Shown: positions 26,626 through 35,212 of the stretch, one piece after another
Position numbering within the stretch: the stretch's first letter is position 1
Layout of the letters: each line of letters begins with the position of its first letter
Source of the DNA: Rhodospirillaceae bacterium LM-1
GTDB lineage: Bacteria; Pseudomonadota; Alphaproteobacteria; Rhodospirillales; WMHbin7
Reading direction: 5' to 3'
DNA length: 64,000 nt
NCBI GenBank assembly: GCA_902725215.1
Contig: CACUVI010000030.1
Span: 62,001-126,000, forward strand
The notes under the pieces: model-generated
Seen by the model: the letters and a program-made list of their open reading frames with translations, nothing else
Database searches by the model: none
Told to the model about the DNA's origin: nothing
Position numbers and translations under genes: made by a program

Positions 26626-27515
26626 GCCAAGGGCGCATAGCCATCCTGACAGCAACGCGCGGACGCCCTGAAAAGCTGAAGCGCATGCTGCAGGGGATGG
26701 GGGGGTCGGTGGCCGACAAGTCCAGGGTCAGTCATTGGATCGCGGCGGACGAGGACGATCAGGACACGATCAATCTGGTTCGTTTCGGCCAGTTGGAGCG
26801 GCTGACGGGCTATCCGGTTCATCTGCATGTCGGGCCGAAGCCGCGCAAGCTGCCCGACGTCTGGAATGGCGTTTGGCAGGCGGCCAGGAATGACGGCGAC
26901 ATCTTCATAGGCTTTACCGACGATTACGAGGTGCGCAGCCACGGCTGGGACGAGCAGGTGCGCCTTGCCCTGGGCGCTTATGACGACGGCATCGCCATCG
27001 CCCATCTGCCGGACCCCACCTCGCCCAACGTCATCACCATCATCTGCGCCACGGCGCGCGTTTTCGAAGAGCTTGGCTATTTCGTGGTTCCCTATTTTCC
27101 CTACTGGTTCGCCGACAGCTGGATGGACAATATCGCCACCATGATCCAGCGTCGCATCAGGATCGATATCGAAGTGGGACCGCAAGACGGCAGTCGCGGA
27201 CGTACCCAGGGCATGCGCAATCTAAGATTCTGGTTCGATCTTTCGCATCAATTGCTGGAAGAGCGCAAGGAGGCCGCCGAGAAATTGCGCTGTCTGGCCT
27301 ATCCGCAAGGCTCACCGAAATACATTCAGTCGCGGCAAAATGAGGAAGAGTTGATCCGCGCTTGGCAAGCCTATTTCGATCAAGTGTCGCTCGACCGGCT
27401 AGATGAAATCGAGAAGAACAACGCCGATGCGCTGGGGCCGCCTTCCGAAACCTATCTCGCCATCGAGGAAGAAGCGCGCCAGCATTTGAAACAATGGCGT
27501 GCTAAGCAACCTTGA
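26622..27515 (+). CDS. Glycosyltransferase-like protein (GT-A fold)
   Basis: A 297-residue cytoplasmic protein beginning RIAILTATRGRPEKLKRML, as in GT2-type enzymes. A possible metal-binding DDYE lies in IFIGFTDDYEVRSHGWDEQV. The C-terminal third is charged and helical. No membrane segment. It shares the transketolase operon and probably transfers the sugar made by the cluster. Donor and acceptor are unknown. It overlaps the convergent radical SAM gene by 14 bp. Confidence 0.7.
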   Translation: MSQGRIAILTATRGRPEKLKRMLQGMGGSVADKSRVSHWIAADEDDQDTINLVRFGQLERLTGYPVHLHVGPKPRKLPDVWNGVWQAARNDGDIFIGFTDDYEVRSHGWDEQVRLALGAYDDGIAIAHLPDPTSPNVITIICATARVFEELGYFVVPYFPYWFADSWMDNIATMIQRRIRIDIEVGPQDGSRGRTQGMRNLRFWFDLSHQLLEERKEAAEKLRCLAYPQGSPKYIQSRQNEEELIRAWQAYFDQVSLDRLDEIEKNNADALGPPSETYLAIEEEARQHLKQWRAKQP

Positions 27516-29457
27516 TCTGGTTGACCAGACGCCCGCTTTTGCGGCCCCACAACAAGACTTCGCGCGCCAGCCTTGCCAGATCGCCCTGATAATCCACCGC
27601 CTCGACCGACAGGGTTTGGGGCTTTTTAACCAAAGCCGGGCGCGGCTCGTCGAACAGTCCATTGAACCAATCGCCGAAATTGAAAGCGAAGTCGTGAGTC
27701 CGTTGGGCAACGCCCTGAATCGAGGGCGTGGTCAGCTTTTGATAGCGCACGGCATCGGCCAGTTCATCAGGGTCGGCCATGATGGCGCGATCCTTCAGGA
27801 AGGCTTCCAATAGCTGGGCAAATTCATCAAACGCGCCGTCGCGATCCTTCGCCAGTTTGAGATAGGCGGCCTCCTCTTCCTCCCAATAGATGCCCCCACT
27901 TCCCTCGACCTCGGTGCCGCGCCCGCCGCCCTCAAGCAGGCTTTCCACCTTGGCGCGGAACGTCTCAACCACCTCATGAAACAAGGGGTACCTTGTCGCG
28001 TCCAAGCATTGTTCGCCAAGCCAAAGCGGAAAAGCCGAATGCAACACGCCATGACGGACATGCAACCAAGACAGGGCAAAGAAGCCCAGCTTTAGGCTGT
28101 AGAGCAGCATGACCAGCCAGGAGAAGACCAGCATGCGCTTCCAGTCGTCTTGCGGCATGGCGTCGGTGGCGACCAGAATGTCTTCATATTCGGTGACCCA
28201 GTCAGGGTCGTTCTGACTGCCGTGTACCGGATGCGCCGCCACGCGCCTGACCTTGATGCCAAAGCGGCTGATGTAATCGGGGTCGGCCAGTTCTGTGTTG
28301 GGCAGCACTTGGCAGATGTACAGATACAGCTGATTCTTAAGGCCCGCCTGCAAGACCGTATCGATGCCGTCAATCCAGCTTTGGCTTGTCTCGCCCGGCA
28401 GGCCAAGAATCAGTTCCGTATAGACGGGAACGCCTGCTTCGTTGAAGGCGTGTTGCAAGCCCTGGGCCACCGACAGTTTGATATTGTCGCGCTTGATGTT
28501 CCTTTGCACCTCGGGCGAGACGCTCTGATAGCTGATGGTGATGCCCTTCTCAAGGCCGTGCGCGTGCAAGAGCTTGCCGATTTCCAGAATCTTCTCGTCG
28601 GTATTCTTGCCGTAGCAACTGCGAAAGGCCTCGGGAAAGCCGGTTTTCAGCTTGCTGTCTACGATCTTGTGGGCGATCTCGATGTCGCGCCGGTGCATGC
28701 CGAAGTTCGAATCGGCATTGAACAGATAGCGAATGCGGTGCTCAGCCATCCAATCGATTTCGCCAAAGGTGCGCTCTAGGCTGGTATAGCGGTATTTGCG
28801 GCTAAGCCCGCCCTTTCCCCAATAGCAGAAGGTGCAATGGAAGGGACAGCCGCGGTTGGTTTCGATAATGGCCTGAAAATTCTTGTCGGGATGCTCGGCA
28901 AATAGCGAATCGAACAAGCCGGTCAGATAGGGCGATGGATAGGCGTCCAGATCGCGCTGAAATGCGCGCTCGCCGCATTCGATGCGAAGTTTGCCATCGG
29001 GCGCTCGCCAAGCCGTTCCCGCCAATCCATCCATGTCCTGCCCGGCGGCTAGGCGTTCCAGGATGTCGGCGAAAGCTTCCTCTCCCTCGCCGCGCACGGC
29101 GATATCCACAAAAGGGTGGCGCTTGAAGAAGTCATCGGGATGGTGCGGCACTTGCGCGCCGCCGACCACGATGACGCAATCGGGATGACGCTCCTTGACC
29201 CTTCTGGCCACTTCAAGACTAAGCTGCTCGTTCCAAAGCGACAGCGAAAATGCCGCCACGAACGGCTTGTCGTGGCGCGCGACGATCGGCCCCGGCGCTT
29301 CAATATGAAAATGGAAGGGCATGAAGTCGTAGGTTTCGGCTAGACTGGGCCTAGTCAGCGCATAGGCCTTCAGCAAGCCAGAGACCAAGGGCAGATAGGT
29401 GGTATTGCCCATCAGCAGGTTGAACTCGTTGAAATAGACGCGCCGCCTTGCGGTCAT
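27502..29457 (-). CDS. B12-binding-type radical SAM protein, long form
   Basis: A 651-residue protein. The N-terminal part (about 1-160) has a cobalamin-binding-like fold (VIVVGGAQVPHHPDDFFKRH and VRGEGEEAFADIL). The radical SAM core carries the 4Fe-4S cysteines in NRGCPFHCTFCYWGKGG (about 195). The 200-residue C-terminal extension has no recognised domain. This family includes methyltransferases and ring-modifying enzymes, often in glycan or natural-product clusters. It is the last gene of a leftward group with two GT61-like genes and a second radical SAM gene. The reaction cannot be predicted. Confidence 0.85.
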   Translation of the reverse strand: MTARRRVYFNEFNLLMGNTTYLPLVSGLLKAYALTRPSLAETYDFMPFHFHIEAPGPIVARHDKPFVAAFSLSLWNEQLSLEVARRVKERHPDCVIVVGGAQVPHHPDDFFKRHPFVDIAVRGEGEEAFADILERLAAGQDMDGLAGTAWRAPDGKLRIECGERAFQRDLDAYPSPYLTGLFDSLFAEHPDKNFQAIIETNRGCPFHCTFCYWGKGGLSRKYRYTSLERTFGEIDWMAEHRIRYLFNADSNFGMHRRDIEIAHKIVDSKLKTGFPEAFRSCYGKNTDEKILEIGKLLHAHGLEKGITISYQSVSPEVQRNIKRDNIKLSVAQGLQHAFNEAGVPVYTELILGLPGETSQSWIDGIDTVLQAGLKNQLYLYICQVLPNTELADPDYISRFGIKVRRVAAHPVHGSQNDPDWVTEYEDILVATDAMPQDDWKRMLVFSWLVMLLYSLKLGFFALSWLHVRHGVLHSAFPLWLGEQCLDATRYPLFHEVVETFRAKVESLLEGGGRGTEVEGSGGIYWEEEEAAYLKLAKDRDGAFDEFAQLLEAFLKDRAIMADPDELADAVRYQKLTTPSIQGVAQRTHDFAFNFGDWFNGLFDEPRPALVKKPQTLSVEAVDYQGDLARLAREVLLWGRKSGRLVNQIKVA

Positions 29458-29602
29458 TTCGGTCTCCAGACCACATAGCTGTGACCATCATGGAATAGAT
29501 TGCCATAGGTGCGCTTCATATCAAGGATCTCGATTCCGAGGTTGAAACGCCGAAATGTTTGGCGATTTCCGACGGCCCATAATTCAAGACATTCCCGTTC
29601 AT
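29454..29602 (-). other. Possible small frameshifted gene between GT61 and radical SAM genes
   Basis: An ATG overlapping the GT61 stop by 4 bp opens 28 codons (MNGNVLNYGPSEIAKHFGVS...) to a TGA near 29516. In another frame, overlapping the end of that stretch, natural-looking sequence continues (LGIEILDMKRTYGNLFHDGH, then SYVVWRPK) and stops on the start of the radical SAM gene. A single frameshift would join them into about 48 residues. It could be a small gene with a frameshift or the tail of a deleted one. No family recognised. Confidence 0.3.
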
Positions 29603-30807
29603 TTCTTTGCCTGCCAAGCCACTTGCTTTTCCGCCGACATGATCGCCCGGTCAAGATCAGCCAAGCTATAACGGGCCGGCCTGTCATGCCCGCTGATGCC
29701 GTGAGCCGCCGAGAACTCCTGCTGATCCTGGCCGTCAAACATGCCGAAGACAAGGATCAACCTGTTCCTGATCGGATAATAATAGCGCATCCAGTTGGTA
29801 AACAGGACGTTCTTGTCAAAATCCACTTGCAGGAAATCGGGCATCAGATGGATGAGAACCGCGTCCTGCGGAGCCAACAGAAAATTGCCCAGCCCGGCGC
29901 CGATGGGAGAAAGCACGATCTTTGCGCCCGCCAGCAACGTGATCAGTTCGGCAACGCCAAGCGTTTCGGCGGCAACAATTTCAAAGCCTCGGTTGGCCAG
30001 CAGGGCCTCGACTTCATCTTGATTGAAAACCCGATGTGCCGGAAAAAAGCTGCGTCTGGAAAGATAGATGCGCTCCGGCCCCTTATACCCCGCCTTCGCT
30101 TGCAATGAAGCGGCCAGGCTTTTGTGAAGCCAGGGATAGGTCATGGCCAAAGGGGGCGAACTTGGAACGGCCAGCCGGTCGAAGGAAAAGGTTCCGAAAG
30201 TTCTGTCCCTCAGATCAAGGACCAATCGCCTGTCGCGCCCGATGCCCAAAAGGTCCAGACATTCCGACTGGCCCTGCGTTAGACCGCCGAAGGCCAAACG
30301 ATAGCCGCTCAAATCCGAAAATTTGTCCAGCGCCATCAAGCGGCCTAGAATGTCGGCCATCCAATGGCCCCAATTGGGCGAGCCGCCGACATACAACACC
30401 GGATCGGAGAAGTGCTCCATGGGGGGATAGGCGCTGATATCGATCAGGCATGTCCGCTTCTCGACATCGACATCGGCGATAAAACTTTTTCCCTTCAGCA
30501 TTTCGGCCCAATGCGGTTCGGGAAATAGCACGTCGCCCTGCGACGACATGGGATAGAAATGCCGGTCGTAGGTTTGCGAATAGCGCCAAGTGTTGCCTAA
30601 AAGAAAAGCATTCTCCTCTTCGGCGCACCAGAAGCCCTTGGCAAAACGCTCTCGCTCCTCGCGGATCAGGCAATCCCAACCGCGAGGTAATGTTTGCGGA
30701 TCCGGCGGCTCTGGAACAAGCGAGGACAGGTCAAGATGGCGGCGCAGCCGATCTTCTCCCCATTCTTCGAAGCCCATTAGCCTTCCGGGAGCAAGGTGAG
30801 CCGTCAT
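29599..30807 (-). CDS. GT61/DUF563-like glycosyltransferase (copy 1)
   Basis: A 402-residue protein of the GT61 (DUF563) type, paralogous to the gene just upstream. Shared landmarks are GGSPNWGHWMADILGRLMAL (the NWGHW motif near residue 140), GPERIYLSRRSFFPAHRVFN and the C-terminal KIVLSPIGAGLGNFLLAP. Such enzymes transfer pentoses or hexoses to glycans, in bacteria often in capsule or O-antigen loci. No signal peptide. The start overlaps the upstream paralogue by 4 bp. Sugar and acceptor are unknown. Confidence 0.8.
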   Translation of the reverse strand: MTAHLAPGRLMGFEEWGEDRLRRHLDLSSLVPEPPDPQTLPRGWDCLIREERERFAKGFWCAEEENAFLLGNTWRYSQTYDRHFYPMSSQGDVLFPEPHWAEMLKGKSFIADVDVEKRTCLIDISAYPPMEHFSDPVLYVGGSPNWGHWMADILGRLMALDKFSDLSGYRLAFGGLTQGQSECLDLLGIGRDRRLVLDLRDRTFGTFSFDRLAVPSSPPLAMTYPWLHKSLAASLQAKAGYKGPERIYLSRRSFFPAHRVFNQDEVEALLANRGFEIVAAETLGVAELITLLAGAKIVLSPIGAGLGNFLLAPQDAVLIHLMPDFLQVDFDKNVLFTNWMRYYYPIRNRLILVFGMFDGQDQQEFSAAHGISGHDRPARYSLADLDRAIMSAEKQVAWQAKK

Positions 30808-31979
30808 GAAGGCTGCCTGTCCTTCAGCATAAGCCGCTTTTCGGCCAGCATGATGGCTTGATCGATTTTGCGCAGGTCGTAACTAGCTGGAATGTCGGCC
30901 AGTTGCAAGCCGTTGGCGCTGGCGAAGGATTGTTCGCGTTCGGCAAAATCGCCCCAGATCACCTGCATGCGCTCAAGAAAGGGAATGTAGTAGGACAGCC
31001 ATGCGCCAAAGGCTAGGTGGCGTGATTGCCCTTGCATCACCGAAGGCAGCAATTGAATGATCTCGGCGTCTTCACGGGCCAGGACAAGATTGCCCAAGGC
31101 CGCACCCAGGGGCGCTGCGATGATCTTGGCGTTGGCGATCACGTCCAGCGTTTCGCGTACACTTAGCCGATCACCTTGGACAATCTCGAATCCCTGGCTT
31201 CTGAGATGGCTTTCCACCTCGTCGCCGTTGAAAAGGCGGTGGCGCGGCGCCAGCTTCGACCTTGAGAAATAGACTCGCTCCGGCCCATTGCCGTGGTTGG
31301 CTTGGATGGCTGGCCGGAACAGCTTGCGCACATAGGCATAGGATTGCGCAAGGCCGGGCGGAGTTGCGACGGCAAGGTCGAAAAATTCAAAGCGGGCGCG
31401 CGGGGCATCGGCAGTGCCGATGCAAACATGTCGGCTGGGATCGATGTTTAGCAGTTCCAGCGTTTCAATGTGAAAGTCCTTCAAGGGACCAAAGACCAAG
31501 CGCCTGTCTTGAAGCTCGGCGAAATGCTCTCGAACCATCAGCTTGGGCAATGTATCGGCAATCCAGTGCCCCCAATTATTGGGCGCGCCAAGATCGAAAC
31601 AGGCTTCGTCAAATTTTTCCAGCACCGGATAATCATCCAGGTCGATCTTGCATTTTGTCCCGTCCCCATCCAGAGACGAGATGAAGCAGCGCCCGGCGAT
31701 GCCCTTGGCCCAGCGCACATCGTCGAAACGCACCTCGCCCTGTCTGGACAGCAGAAAATAATCGAGAACCATGCCGCTTCCATACAGCCAGGGCTGTTGC
31801 ACGATGGTCGCGTCCTTGGCCAGAACGGCCTCAAGTTTTTCTTCCGACCTGGAAGGAAAACCTTGCCAATCTTCAGGGAGGTTCATCGGCGTGTCGCAAG
31901 GGGCCGTCATGCGGGCAAGAAGATGTCCGCTCCCATCGCCTCTGCCCCAGTCTTCAATGCAAGCGATGTGGCCTTGCAC
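30804..31979 (-). CDS. GT61/DUF563-like glycosyltransferase (copy 2)
   Basis: A 391-residue paralogue of the following gene. Seen are FDLGAPNNWGHWIADTLPKL, GPERVYFSRSKLAPRHRLFN and AKIIAAPLGAALGNLVLARE. The GTG start at 31979 is 5 bp after the radical SAM stop, with AGGAC upstream. The order radical SAM - GT61 - GT61 - radical SAM suggests two rounds of duplication or two parallel modifying steps in one pathway. Confidence 0.8.
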   Translation of the reverse strand: MQGHIACIEDWGRGDGSGHLLARMTAPCDTPMNLPEDWQGFPSRSEEKLEAVLAKDATIVQQPWLYGSGMVLDYFLLSRQGEVRFDDVRWAKGIAGRCFISSLDGDGTKCKIDLDDYPVLEKFDEACFDLGAPNNWGHWIADTLPKLMVREHFAELQDRRLVFGPLKDFHIETLELLNIDPSRHVCIGTADAPRARFEFFDLAVATPPGLAQSYAYVRKLFRPAIQANHGNGPERVYFSRSKLAPRHRLFNGDEVESHLRSQGFEIVQGDRLSVRETLDVIANAKIIAAPLGAALGNLVLAREDAEIIQLLPSVMQGQSRHLAFGAWLSYYIPFLERMQVIWGDFAEREQSFASANGLQLADIPASYDLRKIDQAIMLAEKRLMLKDRQPS

Positions 31980-31983
31980 CTGG

Positions 31984-33468
31984 TCACTGTCCTAGAATTT
32001 TGCGCTTCAGGGGAACTTGTGTCATGCGACCTATATGATCGACGACATCCTGGCCGAACTTGTCGCGGACCATGGACAGATATTTGGGTTCGGTGAAATA
32101 GGTCATCCAGGCCTGATCGCGAAAGCCCAGAATGTCGGCTGCCGAAACGAAGCGATTGGCCAAGGGCAATGTTTCATAGCCGTGTTGAGAGAAATGATGC
32201 CACTCCCTGGGTAGCTTCAAACCTTGTTCGACCGCCATGTCGTAGAGCTTCGATCCCGGATAGGCCATGGCCGAATAGAAATTGGCGAATTCGCAATTCA
32301 GCTCTTGGGCCAAGTCCAGGGTTTGCTGCATGCGCTCCATCGAATCGTCGGGCAGTCCAAAAACATAATTGCCAATGATGTAGATGCCCGCCGCCTGAAT
32401 GCGCCGCACCGTGTCGGTGACGTCCTGATTGGTAAAGACTTTCTCAGCGCCGTCGCGCACATAGTCGCTCGCACTTTCGATGCCCAGGCAAATCCAGTTG
32501 ACGCCGCCCGCCTTCAGCTTGTCCAACAGCTCGTCATGCATGGTATCGACGCGGCCATAGGCCCAGATGTTCACCTTGTAATCGCGCTTGGTCAGCAGAT
32601 CGCAAATGCCCGCCACATGCCTTTTGTTCAGCACGAACATCTCATCGACGAATTTGATGTTGTAGACGCCATAACGCTCGACCAGAAAATCGATCTCGGA
32701 AACCACAACCTCGGGACTCCACAGCCGGTAGCTGGGTTTGCCGAAAGGCGCGTTGATGCAGCAGAAGCTGCAATGGAACGGACAGCCCAGGGACGTATGC
32801 ATCGAGGCGTAGGGCTTGCGCCGATCGATGTGCGAGAAACAGTGCCAGTTGTGCGCCCGGTAGCGATCCATTGGCAAAAGGTCCCAGGCGATGCCCGGCA
32901 TCTCGCCATCCAGGTCGCTGATCAGCGCTTCATGCGCGCTTGGCGCATGGATGCCCCCGTCCTCGTCGCGCCACCACAGGCTGGGAATGGTGTCGAAGCC
33001 GCGCCCGCCCGCCTTCAAGGCCTCGAACGTTTTCCAGATGGTGACGGGGCCTTCGCCGTCGCAGACGAAATCGACCATTTCGTCCTGCATGGTGCGTTTG
33101 GGTAGGGCCGCCGGATGCGTGCCGGTCATCAAGATGGGTAGATCGGGCCGCACTTCCTTGATCAGCTGGGCGATCTTTCCCGCCGAGCCCATGTTCTGGG
33201 TCGACGCCGACGGCTGGAAGCCATAAACCGGGATCACCACAAGGCGCGGGGCGTATTCCTCTACTGCTACGCGCGCTGCCTCCGCGGCCGGGACCAGCAT
33301 GGCGGGCGTGTCGTAAATGGCGGCAGAAGCCCCCTTTTGGCGAACATAGGTGGCGAACAGACCGGCGAAAACCGGCGGCTCGATGCCGCAAAACTCATCC
33401 CCCAAATCCTGGTAGATTTGCTCGCGATCGCCAGGGTTGATAAACAAGATGTCGATGGGTTCGGCCAT
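31984..33468 (-). CDS. B12-binding-type radical SAM protein, standard form
   Basis: A 494-residue protein with an N-terminal cobalamin-binding-like domain (LFINPGDREQIYQDLG; LPILMTGTHPAALPKRT; VDFVCDGEGPVTI). The radical SAM core has LGCPFHCSFCCINAPFG (about 222), then WICLGIESASDYVRDGAEK and GIYIIGNYVFGLPDDS. It is typical of BchE/HpnJ-like enzymes that methylate or rearrange unactivated carbons. It is the first gene of the leftward operon that starts about 155 bp from tRNA-Glu(CUC). No strong ribosome-binding site is visible at 33468. Confidence 0.87.
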   Translation of the reverse strand: MAEPIDILFINPGDREQIYQDLGDEFCGIEPPVFAGLFATYVRQKGASAAIYDTPAMLVPAAEAARVAVEEYAPRLVVIPVYGFQPSASTQNMGSAGKIAQLIKEVRPDLPILMTGTHPAALPKRTMQDEMVDFVCDGEGPVTIWKTFEALKAGGRGFDTIPSLWWRDEDGGIHAPSAHEALISDLDGEMPGIAWDLLPMDRYRAHNWHCFSHIDRRKPYASMHTSLGCPFHCSFCCINAPFGKPSYRLWSPEVVVSEIDFLVERYGVYNIKFVDEMFVLNKRHVAGICDLLTKRDYKVNIWAYGRVDTMHDELLDKLKAGGVNWICLGIESASDYVRDGAEKVFTNQDVTDTVRRIQAAGIYIIGNYVFGLPDDSMERMQQTLDLAQELNCEFANFYSAMAYPGSKLYDMAVEQGLKLPREWHHFSQHGYETLPLANRFVSAADILGFRDQAWMTYFTEPKYLSMVRDKFGQDVVDHIGRMTQVPLKRKILGQ

Positions 33469-33622
33469 GTCTGAATTCTTTCATTGGGCGATAGCGGACG
33501 TCCAGCCCCTTTCTGGGGTCTTTCGAATATATGCTCTTGCTCCCGGGTGCCCACAAGACCTTTCCACCCAGGCCTTGCTTTTCCCGGCTTTGTAGGGTAG
33601 TCAAGGCCCGCATCCGCGCGAA

Positions 33623-33698
33623 GTCCCCTTCGTCTAGCGGCCTAGGACACCGCCCTCTCACGGCGGTAACAGGGGTTCGAGTCCCCTAGGGGACGCCA
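33623..33698 (+). tRNA. tRNA-Glu (CUC)
   Basis: A 76-nt cloverleaf with encoded CCA. The acceptor stem pairs GTCCCCT with AGGGGAC, the anticodon loop is CTCTCAC (anticodon CTC), and the T-loop is TTCGAGT. Its 3' end (33682-33699) recurs at 7670-7687. A truncated integrase follows directly. Confidence 0.97.
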
Positions 33699-33813
33699 TC
33701 GGGACAATTTTTTCCGATATTGCAAAACGCTAGATAAATCGCCATCTTAGGGGACGGGCGCTGTCCCGATGTTTGTCCCAGATACTGTCCCGATTAGGGG
33801 GCGGAGGGGTCCC

Positions 33814-34200
33814 ATGGCGGTCGATAATCTGTACGAGCGAGGCGGCGTTTTCTGGTGCCGTTTCTATGTTCCGGCCAGTGAGCAGCGACGGCTTGGCAGG
33901 AAGGAGTTTGCCTGGTCCTTAAAGACCCGCGATCCCAAGGAAGCCAAGCGCCGACTGGCCGAGGCCCAAGTGCGCTTCAACGCCATGGTCATTCCGCCCG
34001 ACCACATCCGCGAGAAGCTGACCGAGCGCTTCGGCATCCCGCAGGATTGGACGCCCGCCCAAGTGGCTTCCGCCCTCGATAAGCTGACCCAAGCAGCCAG
34101 CCATGCCGATGAACGCTATGCCGAGCAGGTGAAGGGCACATTCTCGAATTGGGAAGAGGCGGGATATCGCTCTGACTCTAAATGCCGGTTAAGTGAGTGA
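33814..34200 (+). pseudogene. Truncated tyrosine integrase
   Basis: The leader and first about 119 codons match the intact integrase at 19.2-19.68 kb (472 bp shared, 33699-34170, a handful of substitutions and no indels). The match stops abruptly after GYR, where foreign sequence adds ten codons to a TGA. The catalytic domain is absent, so the product cannot recombine DNA. Start and GGAGGGG site are kept. This is the relic of a second island next to tRNA-Glu. Confidence 0.92.
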
Positions 34201-34286
34201 AAGCACCTTCCCTTACCCCATCAGAACGTGCCGTAGCTGGGGTCGAGGGCTGGATTTTGGGGGTTAAGTGAGTGAAAGCACCTTCC
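34187..34286 (+). repeat. 25-bp direct repeat pair in island relic
   Basis: GGTTAAGTGAGTGAAAGCAC plus five further identical bases occurs at 34187-34211 and again at 34262-34286, 75 bp apart, just after the integrase breakpoint. It may be the end of a lost insertion sequence or a deletion scar. The surrounding 34201-34602 has no credible gene. Confidence 0.6.
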
Positions 34287-34315
34287 TACTGCGAGCCTTC
34301 ATCCTCGCTGGATTT

Positions 34316-34338
34316 ACCCCGTCCCTGCCGGGGTTTTG
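34316..34338 (+). terminator. Candidate rho-independent terminator
   Basis: A 6-bp stem ACCCCG/CGGGGT (34316-34321 with 34329-34334), a 7-nt loop and a short T-run. The stem is short, so it is a weak candidate, and no intact gene ends just before it. Confidence 0.35.
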
Positions 34339-34602
34339 ATTACCGCCGATTTGCTTGATCACACCCCGCATTAGGGAAAGCCCCCCGCCAGACGTCTGTT
34401 TTGTGAGCCCCCTTTGCTCTATCATCCAGCGGCGACAAGCCCTAGCGTATTGCGGACAACCGTGCGCAACTTCAGATTCGCAAATTATAGCCCTTTCCGT
34501 CCCGGTTTCTGCCGCGAGAGCTGTCCCGATATTGTTACGATGCGGTCCGGACACAATTTATAAACATAAATTAAATCAATTAGTTGCCAAAACACATCGG
34601 CC

Positions 34603-34623
34603 ATCCCGTTGGGGTCGCCATCG
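34603..34623 (+). other. att remnant: tRNA-Glu(UUC) 3'-end copy, right boundary of relic island
   Basis: Twenty-one bases identical to the 3' end and flank of tRNA-Glu(UUC) (reverse complement of 19674-19694), with weaker similarity for about 20 more bases. It has the same orientation as tRNA-Glu(CUC) and the truncated integrase 0.9 kb to the left, as expected for the far end of an island. However, its sequence type belongs to the other tRNA-Glu. Confidence 0.8.
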
Positions 34624-34768
34624 AGACTTTTTCTCCTGACATTGAGATCCGCTTTGAAACCGTTTCCGGTTTTAAGGCGAAAATACCTTATTCCCGCCAA
34701 CATGCCGTCATGGTGCGCGGATAGCGTGACTCTCCATGGTTTCCCAACAAGGGTACAGGAGAGGTTCC

Positions 34769-35044
34769 ATGAAAATACGCCCGCTCATCGCCGTCGCAGT
34801 ACTCAGCCTAAGCCTGACCGGCTGCTTGGTTGACCCCGCCTTGCTTAGCGGCCTTGCCAACTATCAGCAGCCAACCAGCGCTTATGGATACGGGTATGGA
34901 TACCAGCAGCCCACATCCTACGGCTACCAGCCCCCAAGCAGTCTTTACCCCGCCAGGAGCTATGGCCCCATCTATGGCAACGACAAGGACCGTCATGAGC
35001 GGCCGCACGATAAAAAATTCGCCCGTCACCAAAACCATCGCTAG
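34769..35044 (+). CDS. Small Tyr/Pro/Gly-rich lipoprotein
   Basis: A 91-residue secreted lipoprotein. The signal peptide ends in a clear lipobox (SLSLTGC, Cys about 19). The mature part is low-complexity, with repeated YGYGYGYQQPTS-type units followed by a basic tail (KDRHERPHDKKFARHQNHR). AGGAGAGG precedes the ATG. No enzymatic domain; a surface or outer-membrane-anchored structural role is possible. It is the first chromosomal gene beyond the island relic and stands alone. Confidence 0.75.
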   Translation: MKIRPLIAVAVLSLSLTGCLVDPALLSGLANYQQPTSAYGYGYGYQQPTSYGYQPPSSLYPARSYGPIYGNDKDRHERPHDKKFARHQNHR

Positions 35045-35212
35045 GTTTGCGCGCGAACAATCCGATCCAAACGTTGGCGGCCCAACTCGCCGGGGAATAA
35101 GGCCGCTAACGTTTGTCGATGCGCGGGTCGGATCTTCATTGCCCGCAATTATGCCGTCGATTCTGGCTCTATTGATAAATGAGTTCTTCTGCCATTGAGT
35201 CTGACGGAGAAT

